DNA from: Zymomonas mobilis
GTDB taxonomy: Bacteria > Pseudomonadota > Alphaproteobacteria > Sphingomonadales > Sphingomonadaceae
Reading direction: 5' to 3'
DNA length: 64,000 bases
Assembly: GCF_006715975.1 (NCBI RefSeq)
Contig: NZ_VFOF01000001.1
Span: 816,001-880,000, forward strand
The number at the start of each line of letters is the position of its first letter. Positions within the stretch are counted from its first letter, which is position 1. Below are positions 1-8,565 of this stretch, in pieces. Made by a program: the position numbers and the translations under genes. Below the pieces are notes generated by a model. The model searched no databases, was not told the origin of the DNA, and saw only the letters and a program-made list of their open reading frames with translations.

Positions 1-371
1 CACTGCAATGCGAAAATGGCACGAAGATTATTAAAATATTTTGCCATATTACGGCAAAAACGCAGGATGAGCGCTTTAAACGGCGTTTGGATCACCCGTG
101 GAAGCATGTAAAAATCAGTGTCGCTGATTTTCATGCCCGAGATAAACGAGATGAATATAAAAAAGCATTTCTCGATATGTTTGATCAGTGCAGTATGCAT
201 TGGGCGCCTTGGCATATCATTGATGCCAATGACAAACCCGCTGCACGAATCCACGCGTTGACTCTGATTGCGGATGAGCTGGAAAAAAATCTGCCGACGG
301 CACCGCCCCCGGTTGATCCTGAAATCATCAAGCTGGCCAAAGAAAAATTTGGCATTGATATTGGGAATTAA
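1..371 (+). CDS. Polyphosphate kinase 2 family protein, C-terminal part (5' end outside window)
   Basis: The open frame runs in from the left edge (first full codon at base 3) and stops at 369-371, so only about 122 C-terminal residues are present. The stretch QDERFKRR, then DHPWKHVK, then MHWAPWHIIDANDK followed by the helix ARIHALTLIADEL is the usual C-terminal part of PPK2 enzymes. These transfer phosphate between polyphosphate and nucleotides in the cytoplasm. The Walker A and B motifs lie upstream of the window, so the subclass (nucleoside diphosphate versus monophosphate kinase) cannot be judged. The apparent TTG start at 87 is internal, because the matching protein continues upstream of it in the same frame. 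It converges with greB. Confidence 0.85.
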   Translation, partial: LQCENGTKIIKIFCHITAKTQDERFKRRLDHPWKHVKISVADFHARDKRDEYKKAFLDMFDQCSMHWAPWHIIDANDKPAARIHALTLIADELEKNLPTAPPPVDPEIIKLAKEKFGIDIGN

Positions 372-384
372 AATAAGGTTATGA

Positions 385-410
385 TTGATGTCCTGATATC
401 GGGACATCAA
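385..410. terminator. Inverted repeat between convergent PPK2 and greB genes
   Basis: A 9-bp perfect inverted repeat (TTGATGTCC at 385-393, GGACATCAA at 402-410) sits between the two converging genes. Neither side has a clear T-run, so it may be a weak terminator or an mRNA 3'-end stabiliser. Confidence 0.35.
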
Positions 411-444
411 GGTCATATGTGACAAAAGAAATTTTTTATTACCG

Positions 445-942
445 TTATCCGGCAACAGGGGCAGGATAAGCGATATCGATAACTTCCCATTCCTTTTCAC
501 CAGCCGGTAAACGCACTGTCCTGAGGTCGCCTAAAGAAGCCCCCCGTAACGCACGGGCTATCGGTGACTTCCAACTGATGCGACCATTGCTAGCATCGGC
601 TTCATCTTCACCGACTAAAACAACCTTGCGCTGGTTATCTTCCTCATCAGCAATAACAACAGTTGCTCCAAACCAGATTTTTGACCGATCTTCTACAGCT
701 GATGGATCGACAACACGGGCTGCTTTTAAACGGCGAGACAGCCATGACAATTCGCGGTCGATTTCGCGCATTTTTTTCCGGCCATAGATGTAATCTCCAT
801 TTTCGGAGCGGTCTCCATTCCCGGCTGCCCAGCTAACAATTTCTACAATCTTCGGACGTTCAACATTCATCAGATGGTGGTAGCGTTCTTTCAGCTTTTG
901 CAAGCCTTCTGGCGTAATATAGTTGGGATTCTTCGTAGTCAC
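445..942 (-). CDS. greB: Transcription elongation factor GreB
   Basis: This 165-residue protein has the GreA/GreB layout: an N-terminal coiled-coil (residues about 1-78) and a C-terminal FKBP-like domain (about 85-160). The coiled-coil tip has GDRSENGDYIYGRKK, carrying the acidic residues that enter the RNA polymerase secondary channel and trigger cleavage of the backtracked transcript. The stretch NGDYIYGRKKMREIDREL favours GreB over GreA. The start is the ATG at 940-942. Upstream (to the right on this strand) a bidirectional hairpin separates it from the lytic transglycosylase, so it is probably transcribed alone. Confidence 0.93.
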   Translation of the reverse strand: MTTKNPNYITPEGLQKLKERYHHLMNVERPKIVEIVSWAAGNGDRSENGDYIYGRKKMREIDRELSWLSRRLKAARVVDPSAVEDRSKIWFGATVVIADEEDNQRKVVLVGEDEADASNGRISWKSPIARALRGASLGDLRTVRLPAGEKEWEVIDIAYPAPVAG

Positions 943-999
943 TGGACATTCGCCCTGTTTGATTATTTTTGAATTTCGAGAAAATTGTTTTTGAAAAAT

Positions 1000-1034
1000 A
1001 AAGCCTGCTACCTAGCGGTAACAGGCTTTTTTCT
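1000..1034. terminator. Bidirectional Rho-independent terminator
   Basis: AAAGCCTG (1000-1007) pairs with CAGGCTTT (1022-1029), and inner TACC/GGTA pairs extend the stem. T-rich sequence lies on both strands. It should end transcription of the minus-strand slt gene about 85 bp after its stop codon. Confidence 0.8.
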
Positions 1035-1116
1035 TTCTATAAAGAACCCATTGCACAAAAGGGCAAAGGCGCCTTGAAAAGGGTTCTTTCCTTCATATAG
1101 CCTTGGTTATTTAGGC

Positions 1117-3180
1117 TTATCGAGAGAGGGTAGGGCCAATATGATCCATTCCGCCTAGATAGTCAGATAAGGCTTGCCCACCGACACGACTGCGATTGGG
1201 GTCGGGGTCAATCCGACTATAAACAACCGCATTTTCGAGAACCCGCTGTATATAATTTCGGGTTTCATCCAACGGAAAGTCTTCGATCCAGTCAAGCACA
1301 TCGGCATGGGGTAATCTGGGATCGCCATAGCTGGAAAGGTAGCGATTCACATTGCCCGGCCCTGAGTTATAGGCAGCGACAGCGAGGAGATGACTGCCTT
1401 GATAATAGCTGCGCATTCTTTCGTAAAAACTAGCGCCTAATGTCAGGTTAAAGGCAGGATCATTCACAAGACGCGAAGGATCGTAGGATAATCCCAATTT
1501 TTGCGCCTGATCTCGTGCTGTTTTGGGCATTAACTGCATCAAACCCAATGCACCTACACTGCTTTTGGCATGGCGGTCGAACTGGCTTTCTTGGCGGGAT
1601 AGGGCATGAACCATGACCCAGCTTGGTTCGCTTGACTCTGGAAGCGAATAGCTGGGATAACCGCTACGATTATAGGCAATGAGATCGCTATTTCGCATAG
1701 CACGTGAAGCCATGACAGCGAGATCTTGCCGCCCGATACGTTGGCTAAGATCGACCGCCATCGTATATTCATCGGGTTGCGTCAGGCTATTGGCAAGCGC
1801 ACGGAGGAAAAGGCTCTGGTCACGCCAGTTTTGCTGCTGTCCTAAACGGATAGTTGCCTGCACCAAAGAGCGGCTATAAAAACTGTTTTGTTGGCTAGAG
1901 TCTGGTAGCGAAGCACTATAGGGCGGAATCGGCACGGCCTGACCCAGTAATTCAAGTGAAAACTGTCCGTAAAATTGATCAGGGGCTTGCCCCGCGGCAG
2001 CAAAATAACGACGAGCCAGTGCCTCATCGCGCATAGCCAATGCAGACCGACCTGCCCAATAATAACCACGGCTACGGCTTTGCGGGCTTTTTGAGGCGGC
2101 GGCGTAATTGCCAAAGAAAACCAAAGCCTCTTTGGGTTGGTTTAAATATTTTAAGGCCGTTCGCCCACCTAAAAACAGAAGATCAGTATAGCGATCCCGT
2201 ATGGTGAAGGATTGCTCCTTTACCTTTCGACTGTCGGGGAAAATGCTGTAAACTTGCCGGACAATTGCCAAAGTTTGAGCATATTGTTTATCATTGGCGG
2301 TGGCCTTGGCAAAAGTCAGCAATAGGCTAAGCCATTCTTCGGCATCACTAGGCATTTGCTGCAACTGACGGGGGGCTGCCAATAATGCCCTTGCATCAAA
2401 TGGGCGGGTTTTAGCGCGCAAATAAAGTGCATGATCGGCAAGAATACCGGGATTGTTGTCCGCATCAGAACCCAATGCCGATAAGAGGGCTTCTGCTTCG
2501 GGTGCCATACTCTGTAAGGCCATACGGGCTTCAAAAAGCGGTTTTTGGTCTTCACTAACGCGATTAAGCTGTAAGCGTGCCGCTTCGATATTATGGCCCC
2601 ATAATAACCGATCTTCACGGATGGCCTGTTCTTGTGCTGTGAAGCTATTATTGAAGCGGATAAAAAGCTTGTTTTCAATATCTGGAGAGAGATAGCCTTC
2701 TGTCCATGCGGCTTTGGCCTGTCTTACCGCTTCTCCCTGTTGGTTATATTGATCGAGAATTAAGGCATAGGCGGCACGCCCATTATTGCTGACCGGAGGA
2801 TAAAGCTGAAAAAAACGCAAGGCTTGCTGCGGTTTTTCTCCTATAGCAGTCAAAGCATCAGTTAAATTTTTTTCAGCCGCCTTTCTTAGGATATTTTCAG
2901 CTGGCCAATGGGGATTTTCTATAAGGAAAGAGGCATAATCCTGAAAAGATAAAGACGTGCCAGAACGTAACGTTTGCCATTTTGCAATTTTACTGTCTGT
3001 CTCGGCTGGCTGATTGACTATGGCAATGCTATTGCGTTGCCCGTAAGCCTGCCCGGAAAGAAACAGGCCAGCCGGTATGATGGACGCAAACAGTTTAAGA
3101 AACTGCCTGCGCTGTTCGCGCTGTCTGGACAGACGTGGCGTAACGTCTTTATCAGACGATAGTAAAGTTTGGTTATGGGC
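1117..3180 (-). CDS. Slt-type soluble lytic murein transglycosylase
   Basis: This protein of about 687 residues cleaves the MurNAc-GlcNAc bond of peptidoglycan in the periplasm to give 1,6-anhydro products. Its long alpha-helical superhelical N-terminal region (about residues 40-500) is typical of Slt70 enzymes. The C-terminal SLT domain shows ALSRQESQFD, with the catalytic Glu in RQES, followed by SSVGALGLMQLMP and AAYNSGPGNV. Near the N terminus the stretch RRQFLKLF precedes a hydrophobic segment ending at GQAYGQ, which resembles a twin-arginine export signal. I chose the ATG at 3178-3180. An in-frame ATG at 3210 exists but lacks a ribosome-binding site and overlaps the dapA leader. The gene is divergent from dapA with only about 50 bp between the starts. 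Confidence 0.9.
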   Translation of the reverse strand, partial: AHNQTLLSSDKDVTPRLSRQREQRRQFLKLFASIIPAGLFLSGQAYGQRNSIAIVNQPAETDSKIAKWQTLRSGTSLSFQDYASFLIENPHWPAENILRKAAEKNLTDALTAIGEKPQQALRFFQLYPPVSNNGRAAYALILDQYNQQGEAVRQAKAAWTEGYLSPDIENKLFIRFNNSFTAQEQAIREDRLLWGHNIEAARLQLNRVSEDQKPLFEARMALQSMAPEAEALLSALGSDADNNPGILADHALYLRAKTRPFDARALLAAPRQLQQMPSDAEEWLSLLLTFAKATANDKQYAQTLAIVRQVYSIFPDSRKVKEQSFTIRDRYTDLLFLGGRTALKYLNQPKEALVFFGNYAAASKSPQSRSRGYYWAGRSALAMRDEALARRYFAAAGQAPDQFYGQFSLELLGQAVPIPPYSASLPDSSQQNSFYSRSLVQATIRLGQQQNWRDQSLFLRALANSLTQPDEYTMAVDLSQRIGRQDLAVMASRAMRNSDLIAYNRSGYPSYSLPESSEPSWVMVHALSRQESQFDRHAKSSVGALGLMQLMPKTARDQAQKLGLSYDPSRLVNDPAFNLTLGASFYERMRSYYQGSHLLAVAAYNSGPGNVNRYLSSYGDPRLPHADVLDWIEDFPLDETRNYIQRVLENAVVYSRIDPDPNRSRVGGQALSDYLGGMDHIGPTLSR

Positions 3181-3231
3181 CATGGTCTTCACTATATGAG
3201 ACAGCTTCATACCAAAGGGAAGGAGATGATA

Positions 3232-4107
3232 ATGTTCACGGGCTCAATTCCTGCTCTTGTGACACCGTTTCGCAACGGAAAGTTTGATGAAGTGGTTTTC
3301 AGAGCGCATGTTGACCGCATGATCGAGGGCGGTTCATCCGCCGTAGTCCCCTGTGGAACGACAGGGGAAAGCGCAACCATGACCATAGAAGAACATAATT
3401 ATGTCATGGCTGTCTGTATCGATCAGGTAAATGGTCGGGTTCCGGTGATCGCCGGATGTGGATCGAATGATACCAAGGTATCACTATTACATTTGCAACA
3501 TGCCGCGAAAGCAGGCGCCACTGCTGGTTTGGTTGTTTTACCTTATTATAACAAGCCCAGTCAGGAAGGGTTATTTGCTCATTACAGCTATCTGGCTGAA
3601 AATAGCCCGATTCCTATTTTGATCTATAATGTGCCAGGCCGCACCGGAAGCGATATCTCGGTTGAAACTTTGGCGCGCTTGTCGCGTTTACCTGCTATTG
3701 TCGGTATGAAAGATGCAAGCGGACATATCGCGCGGGTTTCTGCGCAAAGATTAGCCTGTGGCGCTGATTTCTGTCAGCTGTCGGGTAATGACGATATGGC
3801 TTTGGCATTTAATGCCATGGGTGGTGTCGGCTGTATTTCTGTGACAGCCAATGTCGCGCCCAAGCTTTCCGCAGATTTCCAAAAAGCATGTGCCGAAAAT
3901 CGGTATCAGGATGCCTTGGTTTTGCAGGATCAGCTTTATCCGTTGCATTCTGCGCTTTTCAGTGATTCTTCTCCGGCGCCAGTCAAATATGCCTTGTCTC
4001 GCTTATATCCGGAATTTTCGTCTGAATTGCGTTTGCCGTTGGTTCCGCCTACCGAAAAGAGCAAGGCTTTAGTCGATGCGGCGCTTTCCCATGCAAGGTT
4101 AATTTAA
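3232..4107 (+). CDS. dapA: 4-hydroxy-tetrahydrodipicolinate synthase
   Basis: DapA condenses pyruvate with aspartate semialdehyde, the first committed step to diaminopimelate and lysine. The 291-residue TIM barrel shows SIPALVTPF at the N terminus, the pyruvate-binding GTTGES motif, the YYNKPSQEG stretch, YNVPGRTG and the Schiff-base lysine in VGMKDASG. The ATG at 3232 is preferred because GGGAAGGAG ends 7 bp upstream. The frame is open further upstream (to 3169) but those starts lack good ribosome-binding sites. smpB follows after 3 bp, so the two are co-transcribed and probably translationally coupled. Confidence 0.96.
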   Translation: MFTGSIPALVTPFRNGKFDEVVFRAHVDRMIEGGSSAVVPCGTTGESATMTIEEHNYVMAVCIDQVNGRVPVIAGCGSNDTKVSLLHLQHAAKAGATAGLVVLPYYNKPSQEGLFAHYSYLAENSPIPILIYNVPGRTGSDISVETLARLSRLPAIVGMKDASGHIARVSAQRLACGADFCQLSGNDDMALAFNAMGGVGCISVTANVAPKLSADFQKACAENRYQDALVLQDQLYPLHSALFSDSSPAPVKYALSRLYPEFSSELRLPLVPPTEKSKALVDAALSHARLI

Positions 4108-4110
4108 AAG

Positions 4111-4593
4111 ATGGCTGCTTTTCGTCCACCTCAGTTTAAAAAATCCAAAATACTCGCTGAAAACCGGCGTGCCCGTTACGAATATGCGTTCGAAGATTTC
4201 TACGAGGCCGGTATCGCCTTGACCGGAACCGAAGTAAAATCTTTGCGTTTCGGGCAGGGGTCTATTGCTGAAAGCTATGCCGAGGTTAAAAACGGTCAGG
4301 TTACCCTGATCAATGCCAATATACCTGAGTTTAGTCACGGAAATCGGTTCAATCATGAACCAAAACGACCCAGAAAGTTGCTGCTTCACGAACGTGAAAT
4401 TCGTAAGATGGTGACCGCCGTTTCCCGTGAAGGGATGACAGTCATTCCAGTCAGTTTATATTTCAATAATAAGGGAAAAGCTAAACTGGAGCTGGCAATT
4501 GCTCGCGGTAAAAAGACCCATGATAAGCGCGCAACGATCAAAGAGCGTGATTGGAAGCGTGATCAGGCAAGATTGCTGCGTGACAAAGGGTGA
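4111..4593 (+). CDS. smpB: SsrA (tmRNA)-binding protein
   Basis: SmpB binds tmRNA and delivers it to stalled ribosomes for trans-translation. The 160-residue protein has the oligonucleotide-binding core with [10 protein letters not shown] near residue 40 and INANIPEF near 70, and the basic C-terminal tail [14 protein letters not shown] that is placed in the ribosomal mRNA channel. The length is normal for the family. It starts 3 bp after the dapA stop. A hairpin-rich terminator region follows. Confidence 0.96.
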   Translation: MAAFRPPQFKKSKILAENRRARYEYAFEDFYEAGIALTGTEVKSLRFGQGSIAESYAEVKNGQVTLINANIPEFSHGNRFNHEPKRPRKLLLHEREIRKMVTAVSREGMTVIPVSLYFNNKGKAKLELAIARGKKTHDKRATIKERDWKRDQARLLRDKG

Positions 4594-4616
4594 CAAGATT
4601 TAAGGATGCTTAAAAC

Positions 4617-4699
4617 AAAGAGGTTGTTCTTAGCTTGTAAAGATTCATTTGTGAGTAATTTTGCACAAATTTAGCGAAAACAAGTTACCTCTTTTTATT
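4617..4699 (+). terminator. Multi-stem terminator after dapA-smpB
   Basis: AAAGAGGT (4617-4624) pairs with ACCTCTTT (4687-4694) over a loop of about 60 nt and is followed by a T-rich stretch. Inside the loop CTTG/CAAG pairs extend the stem, and ATTTGTG (4648-4654) pairs with CACAAAT (4664-4670). The whole forms a long two-tier hairpin rather than a simple terminator. Confidence 0.6.
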
Positions 4700-4787
4700 T
4701 GATTTTATCTTTATGTGTAAAATATGGTAGGCTCCGCGTTTTAAAAAAGAAAAGACAATGGTCTGGTTTTCTTAAGGAAGGTTTTTT

Positions 4788-6833
4788 GTGAAACATCCTC
4801 GTTTTTCTGTCGGACGTGCATGCATTGCAATAGTTGCTATGGCATCGGTCGCCGCTCCAGCTTTGGCTGCTGGAGAGAAGCTTTTGCCGAGTAAACCGGA
4901 AATCGGCCTGTTCGGTTTCGATGAAAACGGTATGAATCGTTCGGTTAATCCGGGCGATAGCTTTTATGATTTCGCAAATGGTGGATGGGATCAGAATACC
5001 CCTATTCCTGAAGACCGTGCTCGCTATGGTATGTTTACGAAGTTAGCCGATCTTTCTACCCAGCGGATGAAAGACATTCTGGATGAAGCTGTTAAGACGC
5101 CTGGCAATAAAAGCGGTGATCTTTACGCCAGCTACATGGACGAAAAGACGGTTAATTTGAAGGGATTGAGCCCTTTAAAATCGACAATCAGCACGATTAA
5201 AGCCTTAAAAAACCAGCATGACTTTGCACGCCAGATGGGCGCAATGTTGCAAACGGGTGTGGATGCGCCTTTTGCCTTCGCTGTTGAGCAAGATAACCGT
5301 CTTCCTGATCAGTATATCATTAATTTTCAGCAATCTGGTCTCGGCTTGCCTGACCGTGATTATTATCTGAATAAAGATCCCAAATTAGAAACGGTGCGTC
5401 AGGCTTATGTAAGCTATTTGACGACATTGTTGAAATTGGCTGGTGAAGCTTACGCAGAACAGCGTGCGGCTAACCTTATGGCCTTTGAAACCAATCTAGC
5501 AACTGTGCAATGGGCGAGGGCAGACCTTCGCAATATCGACCGCACCTATAACAAATGGCAGCGGGCTGATTTTGCAAAGCAGGCTCCGAATTTTGACTGG
5601 AATGCTTTCCTGACGGCAGCGCACATCAATACGCAGTCAGAATTTTTGGTCGGTGAACCCAGTGCCTTCGCAGGCATGGCGCTGAATATTTCAAAAACGC
5701 CGCTTCAGACGTTGAAAGATTATTTGCTGGTTCGGCTTCTGGATCAGATGTCTCCTTATCTGTCACAGCCTTTCTCTGATGCCCATTTCGCTTTTTATGG
5801 GACGGCTTTGACCGGACAGCCAAAAGATCAGCCTCGCTGGAAAAAAGCAACGGGTCTTGTCGATACAGCCTTGGGTGAAGATATCGGTAAAATCTATGTC
5901 GCGCGTTACTTCCCGCCAGAAACTAAAGCCGCAGCCGATCAGCTCGTTAAGAATATTATGGCAGCTATGGAACGTCGGATTGATAATCTGACATGGATGT
6001 CGCCAGAATCGAAGAAAAGAGCCCATTTGAAAATGGCCTCTTTCACGCCGAAAATTGGTTATCCTGATAAATGGCGTGACTATACCGGTTTAGCCATTAT
6101 TCGTGATGATCTGGCTGGTAATGTTAGACGGTCAAATGCGTTCGAGTATCAGTATAATCTGTCAAAGCTAGGTAAACCGGTTGACCGTGGTGCGTGGGAA
6201 ATGACGCCCATGACCATCAATGCCTATGCGAACCCGACGATGAACGAAATAGTCTTCCCAGCCGCTATTTTGCAGCCGCCTTTCTTTGATCCTAATGCTG
6301 ATCCCGCAATCAATTACGGTGGCATCGGTTCGGTTATCGGTCATGAATTGAGCCATCACTTTGATGACCAAGGTGCGAAATACAACGAAAAAGGTGCATT
6401 GGCTGACTGGTGGTTGCCTTCAGATGTGGCTAATTTCAATGCGTTGACGGACAAGCTCGCCAAGCAATACGACCAGTATGAACCCATCCCAGGCTTCCAT
6501 GTACAGGGTCGTTTGACTTTGGGTGAGAATATTGCCGATCTTGCTGGTTTGACCCTGTCTTATGATGCTTATCATGCCAGCCTTGGTAACCAGATTGCGC
6601 CTATCCTTGACGGTCTGTCTGGCGATCAGCGCTTCTATCTGGGCTGGGCTCAGGTCTGGCGGGTGAAACAGCGTGAGGCGGCTGAACGTCGTCAGCTTTT
6701 GACTGATCCGCATTCTCCATCTCAATACCGTGTGGCGACTGTACGGAATCTTGATCCGTGGTATAACAGCTTTAATGTCAAAGAAGGCAGCAAGCTGTAT
6801 CTTAGCCCGAAAGATCGTATCCGCATTTGGTAA
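4788..6833 (+). CDS. M13 (neprilysin-like) family zinc metallopeptidase, exported
   Basis: The 681-residue protein begins with a Sec-type signal peptide ending near APALAAG (residue about 28). It then shows the M13 N-terminal domain (FYDFANGGWDQN) and the catalytic domain: NPTMNEIVFPAAILQPPFF, the zinc motif HELSHH around residue 516, the third ligand in ENIADLAG, and a C-terminal tail ending in RIRIW. Family members are oligopeptidases restricted to short peptides by an enclosed cavity. It likely acts in the periplasm. The start is GTG at 4788 with AAGGAAGG 6 bp upstream. It stands alone between two terminators. Confidence 0.93.
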   Translation: MKHPRFSVGRACIAIVAMASVAAPALAAGEKLLPSKPEIGLFGFDENGMNRSVNPGDSFYDFANGGWDQNTPIPEDRARYGMFTKLADLSTQRMKDILDEAVKTPGNKSGDLYASYMDEKTVNLKGLSPLKSTISTIKALKNQHDFARQMGAMLQTGVDAPFAFAVEQDNRLPDQYIINFQQSGLGLPDRDYYLNKDPKLETVRQAYVSYLTTLLKLAGEAYAEQRAANLMAFETNLATVQWARADLRNIDRTYNKWQRADFAKQAPNFDWNAFLTAAHINTQSEFLVGEPSAFAGMALNISKTPLQTLKDYLLVRLLDQMSPYLSQPFSDAHFAFYGTALTGQPKDQPRWKKATGLVDTALGEDIGKIYVARYFPPETKAAADQLVKNIMAAMERRIDNLTWMSPESKKRAHLKMASFTPKIGYPDKWRDYTGLAIIRDDLAGNVRRSNAFEYQYNLSKLGKPVDRGAWEMTPMTINAYANPTMNEIVFPAAILQPPFFDPNADPAINYGGIGSVIGHELSHHFDDQGAKYNEKGALADWWLPSDVANFNALTDKLAKQYDQYEPIPGFHVQGRLTLGENIADLAGLTLSYDAYHASLGNQIAPILDGLSGDQRFYLGWAQVWRVKQREAAERRQLLTDPHSPSQYRVATVRNLDPWYNSFNVKEGSKLYLSPKDRIRIW

Positions 6834-6857
6834 TTTTTTCGACAATTTATGAATAAC

Positions 6858-6890
6858 AAAGGGTCGGTGCTGCAAAGTATCGACCCTTTT
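6858..6890 (+). terminator. Rho-independent terminator after M13 peptidase
   Basis: AAAGGGTCG (6858-6866) pairs with CGACCCTTT (6881-6889) over a 14-nt loop, followed by a short T-run. Confidence 0.8.
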
Positions 6891-6940
6891 ATGTTTGCTT
6901 GAGGATGCTAAAAAATTACCTCGATAAAGTTGGAAAAATC

Positions 6941-7022
6941 TTGCTATCCACGGTTATATCGTTTCTGATGATCGAGTGTTAGCCATACTAGGGATAGCAA
7001 AATCATAATAGCTATCCTTTTT
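6941..7022 (+). promoter_or_regulatory. Alternative hairpins resembling an antiterminator/terminator pair
   Basis: Three short elements can pair two ways. TTGCTATCC (6941-6949) matches GGATAGCAA (6992-7000) over 9 bp. The same GGATAGC (6992-6998) also matches GCTATCC (7011-7017), which is followed by five T. Only one pairing can form at a time, as in an attenuator. It lies between the M13 gene terminator and tRNA-Trp/secE, with no reading frame between. It may be a short terminated RNA or a leader control. The function is inferred only from base complementarity. Confidence 0.4.
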
Positions 7023-7115
7023 ACGGTGGGCTGGATAATAATTTGACAGGGATTTTGTGAATATCCCCTTGCTTTTATTATTTCATCCGGTTATTAACGC
7101 GACCTCCGTTACCGT

Positions 7116-7191
7116 AGGAGTGTAGCTCAGTTGGTAGAGCATCGGTCTCCAAAACCGAGGGCCGTGGGTTCGAGTCCCTCCGCTCCTGCCA
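7116..7191 (+). tRNA. tRNA-Trp (anticodon CCA)
   Basis: A cloverleaf of 76 nt including encoded CCA. The acceptor stem AGGAGTG pairs with CGCTCCT. The anticodon stem TCGGT/ACCGA closes the loop CTCCAAA with anticodon CCA, and the T arm GTGGG-TTCGAGT-CCCTC is intact. Its place just before secE-nusG is the common tRNA-Trp-secE-nusG arrangement. Confidence 0.97.
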
Positions 7192-7291
7192 TTTTTCGGT
7201 AGTCTTAGGTAACGTGACAAAATTTAGGCAAGGCTGATTTGAAAATCTAGCCAAATGCGTCAATAAACAGATTTTCAGCCTGGAGGCATGC

Positions 7292-7489
7292 ATGGCCAAA
7301 ATAACACCGGCCGAATTCTTTCGGCAGGTTCGGGCCGAAACTGCTAAAGTAGTATGGCCAAGCAGACGTGAGACGGTCATGACCGCTGTTATGGTTGCCA
7401 TCATGGCAATTATGCTTGGTGTCTTTTTCTTTGCTGTCGACGCTGCTTTCAGCCATGTTGTTCGACTTCTCTTGTCGCTTCTGGCTTAA
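7292..7489 (+). CDS. secE: Preprotein translocase subunit SecE
   Basis: The 65-residue single-span SecE stabilises SecY in the inner-membrane Sec translocon. The amphipathic N-terminal helix carries the conserved ETAKVVWPSRRET stretch, followed by one transmembrane helix (about residues 30-60). This is the short form usual outside the enterobacteria. TGGAGG lies about 9 bp before the ATG. It is the first protein gene after tRNA-Trp and is followed by nusG. Confidence 0.96.
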   Translation: MAKITPAEFFRQVRAETAKVVWPSRRETVMTAVMVAIMAIMLGVFFFAVDAAFSHVVRLLLSLLA

Positions 7490-7504
7490 AGGATTTTGGG
7501 TTTC

Positions 7505-8044
7505 ATGTCTCGCTGGTACATTATTCACGCTTATTCCGGTTTTGAAAATAAAGTCAAAGAAGCCGTTGCTGCTGAAGCAGAACGCCTTGGCCTTGAGCCG
7601 TTGGTGGAAGCTATTGAAGTCCCGACAGAACAGGCTGTAGAAGTTCGTCGTGGTAAAAAAGTAGCTGTTGAACGGAAATGCTTCCCGGGATACGTCCTCG
7701 CTAAGCTGAATATGAACGAAGACGTTTATCATTTGGTAAAAAATACTCCCAAAGTTACTGGGTTTCTAGGCTTCGCGGGTAAGCCTCAGCCGATTAGTGA
7801 TGCTGAAGCCGAGCATATTCTTAACCGTAAGGCCGAAGCCGAAGTCGCGGGCAAAAAATCACAAATTAAAATTGACTTTGAAATTGGTGATCAGGTTAAA
7901 GTTCTGGAAGGTCCCTTCGCCAGCTTTAATGGCGTTGTTGAAGATCTCGACTTTGATCGTGCCAGAGTAAAAGTTTCTGTCTCTATTTTTGGTCGTGCAA
8001 CGCCGGTCGAACTCGAATTCGAACAGGTTGAACGCGCCGAATAA
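7505..8044 (+). CDS. nusG: Transcription termination/antitermination factor NusG
   Basis: NusG binds RNA polymerase and couples it to Rho or to the ribosome. The 179-residue protein has the NGN domain (MSRWYIIHAYSGFE, then RKCFPGYVLAKL and VTGFLGF) and a C-terminal KOW domain (GDQVKVLEGPFASFNG). The ATG at 7505 is used. A TTG 9 bp upstream is in frame but would add residues the family lacks. It begins 15 bp after secE, so it is in the same operon. Confidence 0.97.
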   Translation: MSRWYIIHAYSGFENKVKEAVAAEAERLGLEPLVEAIEVPTEQAVEVRRGKKVAVERKCFPGYVLAKLNMNEDVYHLVKNTPKVTGFLGFAGKPQPISDAEAEHILNRKAEAEVAGKKSQIKIDFEIGDQVKVLEGPFASFNGVVEDLDFDRARVKVSVSIFGRATPVELEFEQVERAE

Positions 8045-8129
8045 ACAATTCAGGTTTTTATTTTAAAACCTGTGCGGGAGATGACCATGGGGGTCATCGT
8101 TAACCGCTTAACCTGAAAAGGGTGATAAA

Positions 8130-8561
8130 ATGGCAAAAAAGATTACCGGCTATATCAAGCTGCAAGTGCCGGCAGGTAAAGCTAACCCAAGTCCGCCAAT
8201 CGGTCCGGCCTTAGGTCAGCGCGGTGTCAACATCATGGAATTCTGCAAGGCGTTTAATGCCAAATCGCAGGGCATGGAACCGGGCACCCCACTGCCAACC
8301 ATCATTACGGTTTACGCTGACCGTTCTTTCTCTTTCGAAAGCAAGATGCCTCCGGTTTCTTTCCTTTTGAAAAAGGCATTGAACCTGAAATCTGGTTCAA
8401 AAGAACCTGGTAAAGCGGTTGCTGGTAAGATCAAGCGTTCGCAGATTGTCGAAATCGCTAACACGAAGATGCCAGATCTTAACGCCAATGATATTGACGC
8501 TGCAACGCGTATCATCGAAGGTTCTGCCCGTGCAATGGGCCTCGAAGTGGTGGAGGGCTAA
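8130..8561 (+). CDS. rplK: 50S ribosomal protein L11
   Basis: L11 is 143 residues long and forms part of the GTPase-associated centre of the large subunit with 23S rRNA. The N-terminal [26 protein letters not shown] is diagnostic, and the C-terminal RNA-binding domain ends with ARAMGLEV. The ribosome-binding site GGGTGA precedes the ATG. rplA follows 4 bp after the stop. Confidence 0.98.
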   Translation: MAKKITGYIKLQVPAGKANPSPPIGPALGQRGVNIMEFCKAFNAKSQGMEPGTPLPTIITVYADRSFSFESKMPPVSFLLKKALNLKSGSKEPGKAVAGKIKRSQIVEIANTKMPDLNANDIDAATRIIEGSARAMGLEVVEG

Positions 8562-8565
8562 TCAC

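Noticed and set aside
7043-7048. TTGACA as a -35 box for tRNA-Trp/secE
   Set aside because: No acceptable -10 element at 16-18 bp spacing, so a promoter cannot be claimed from sequence alone.
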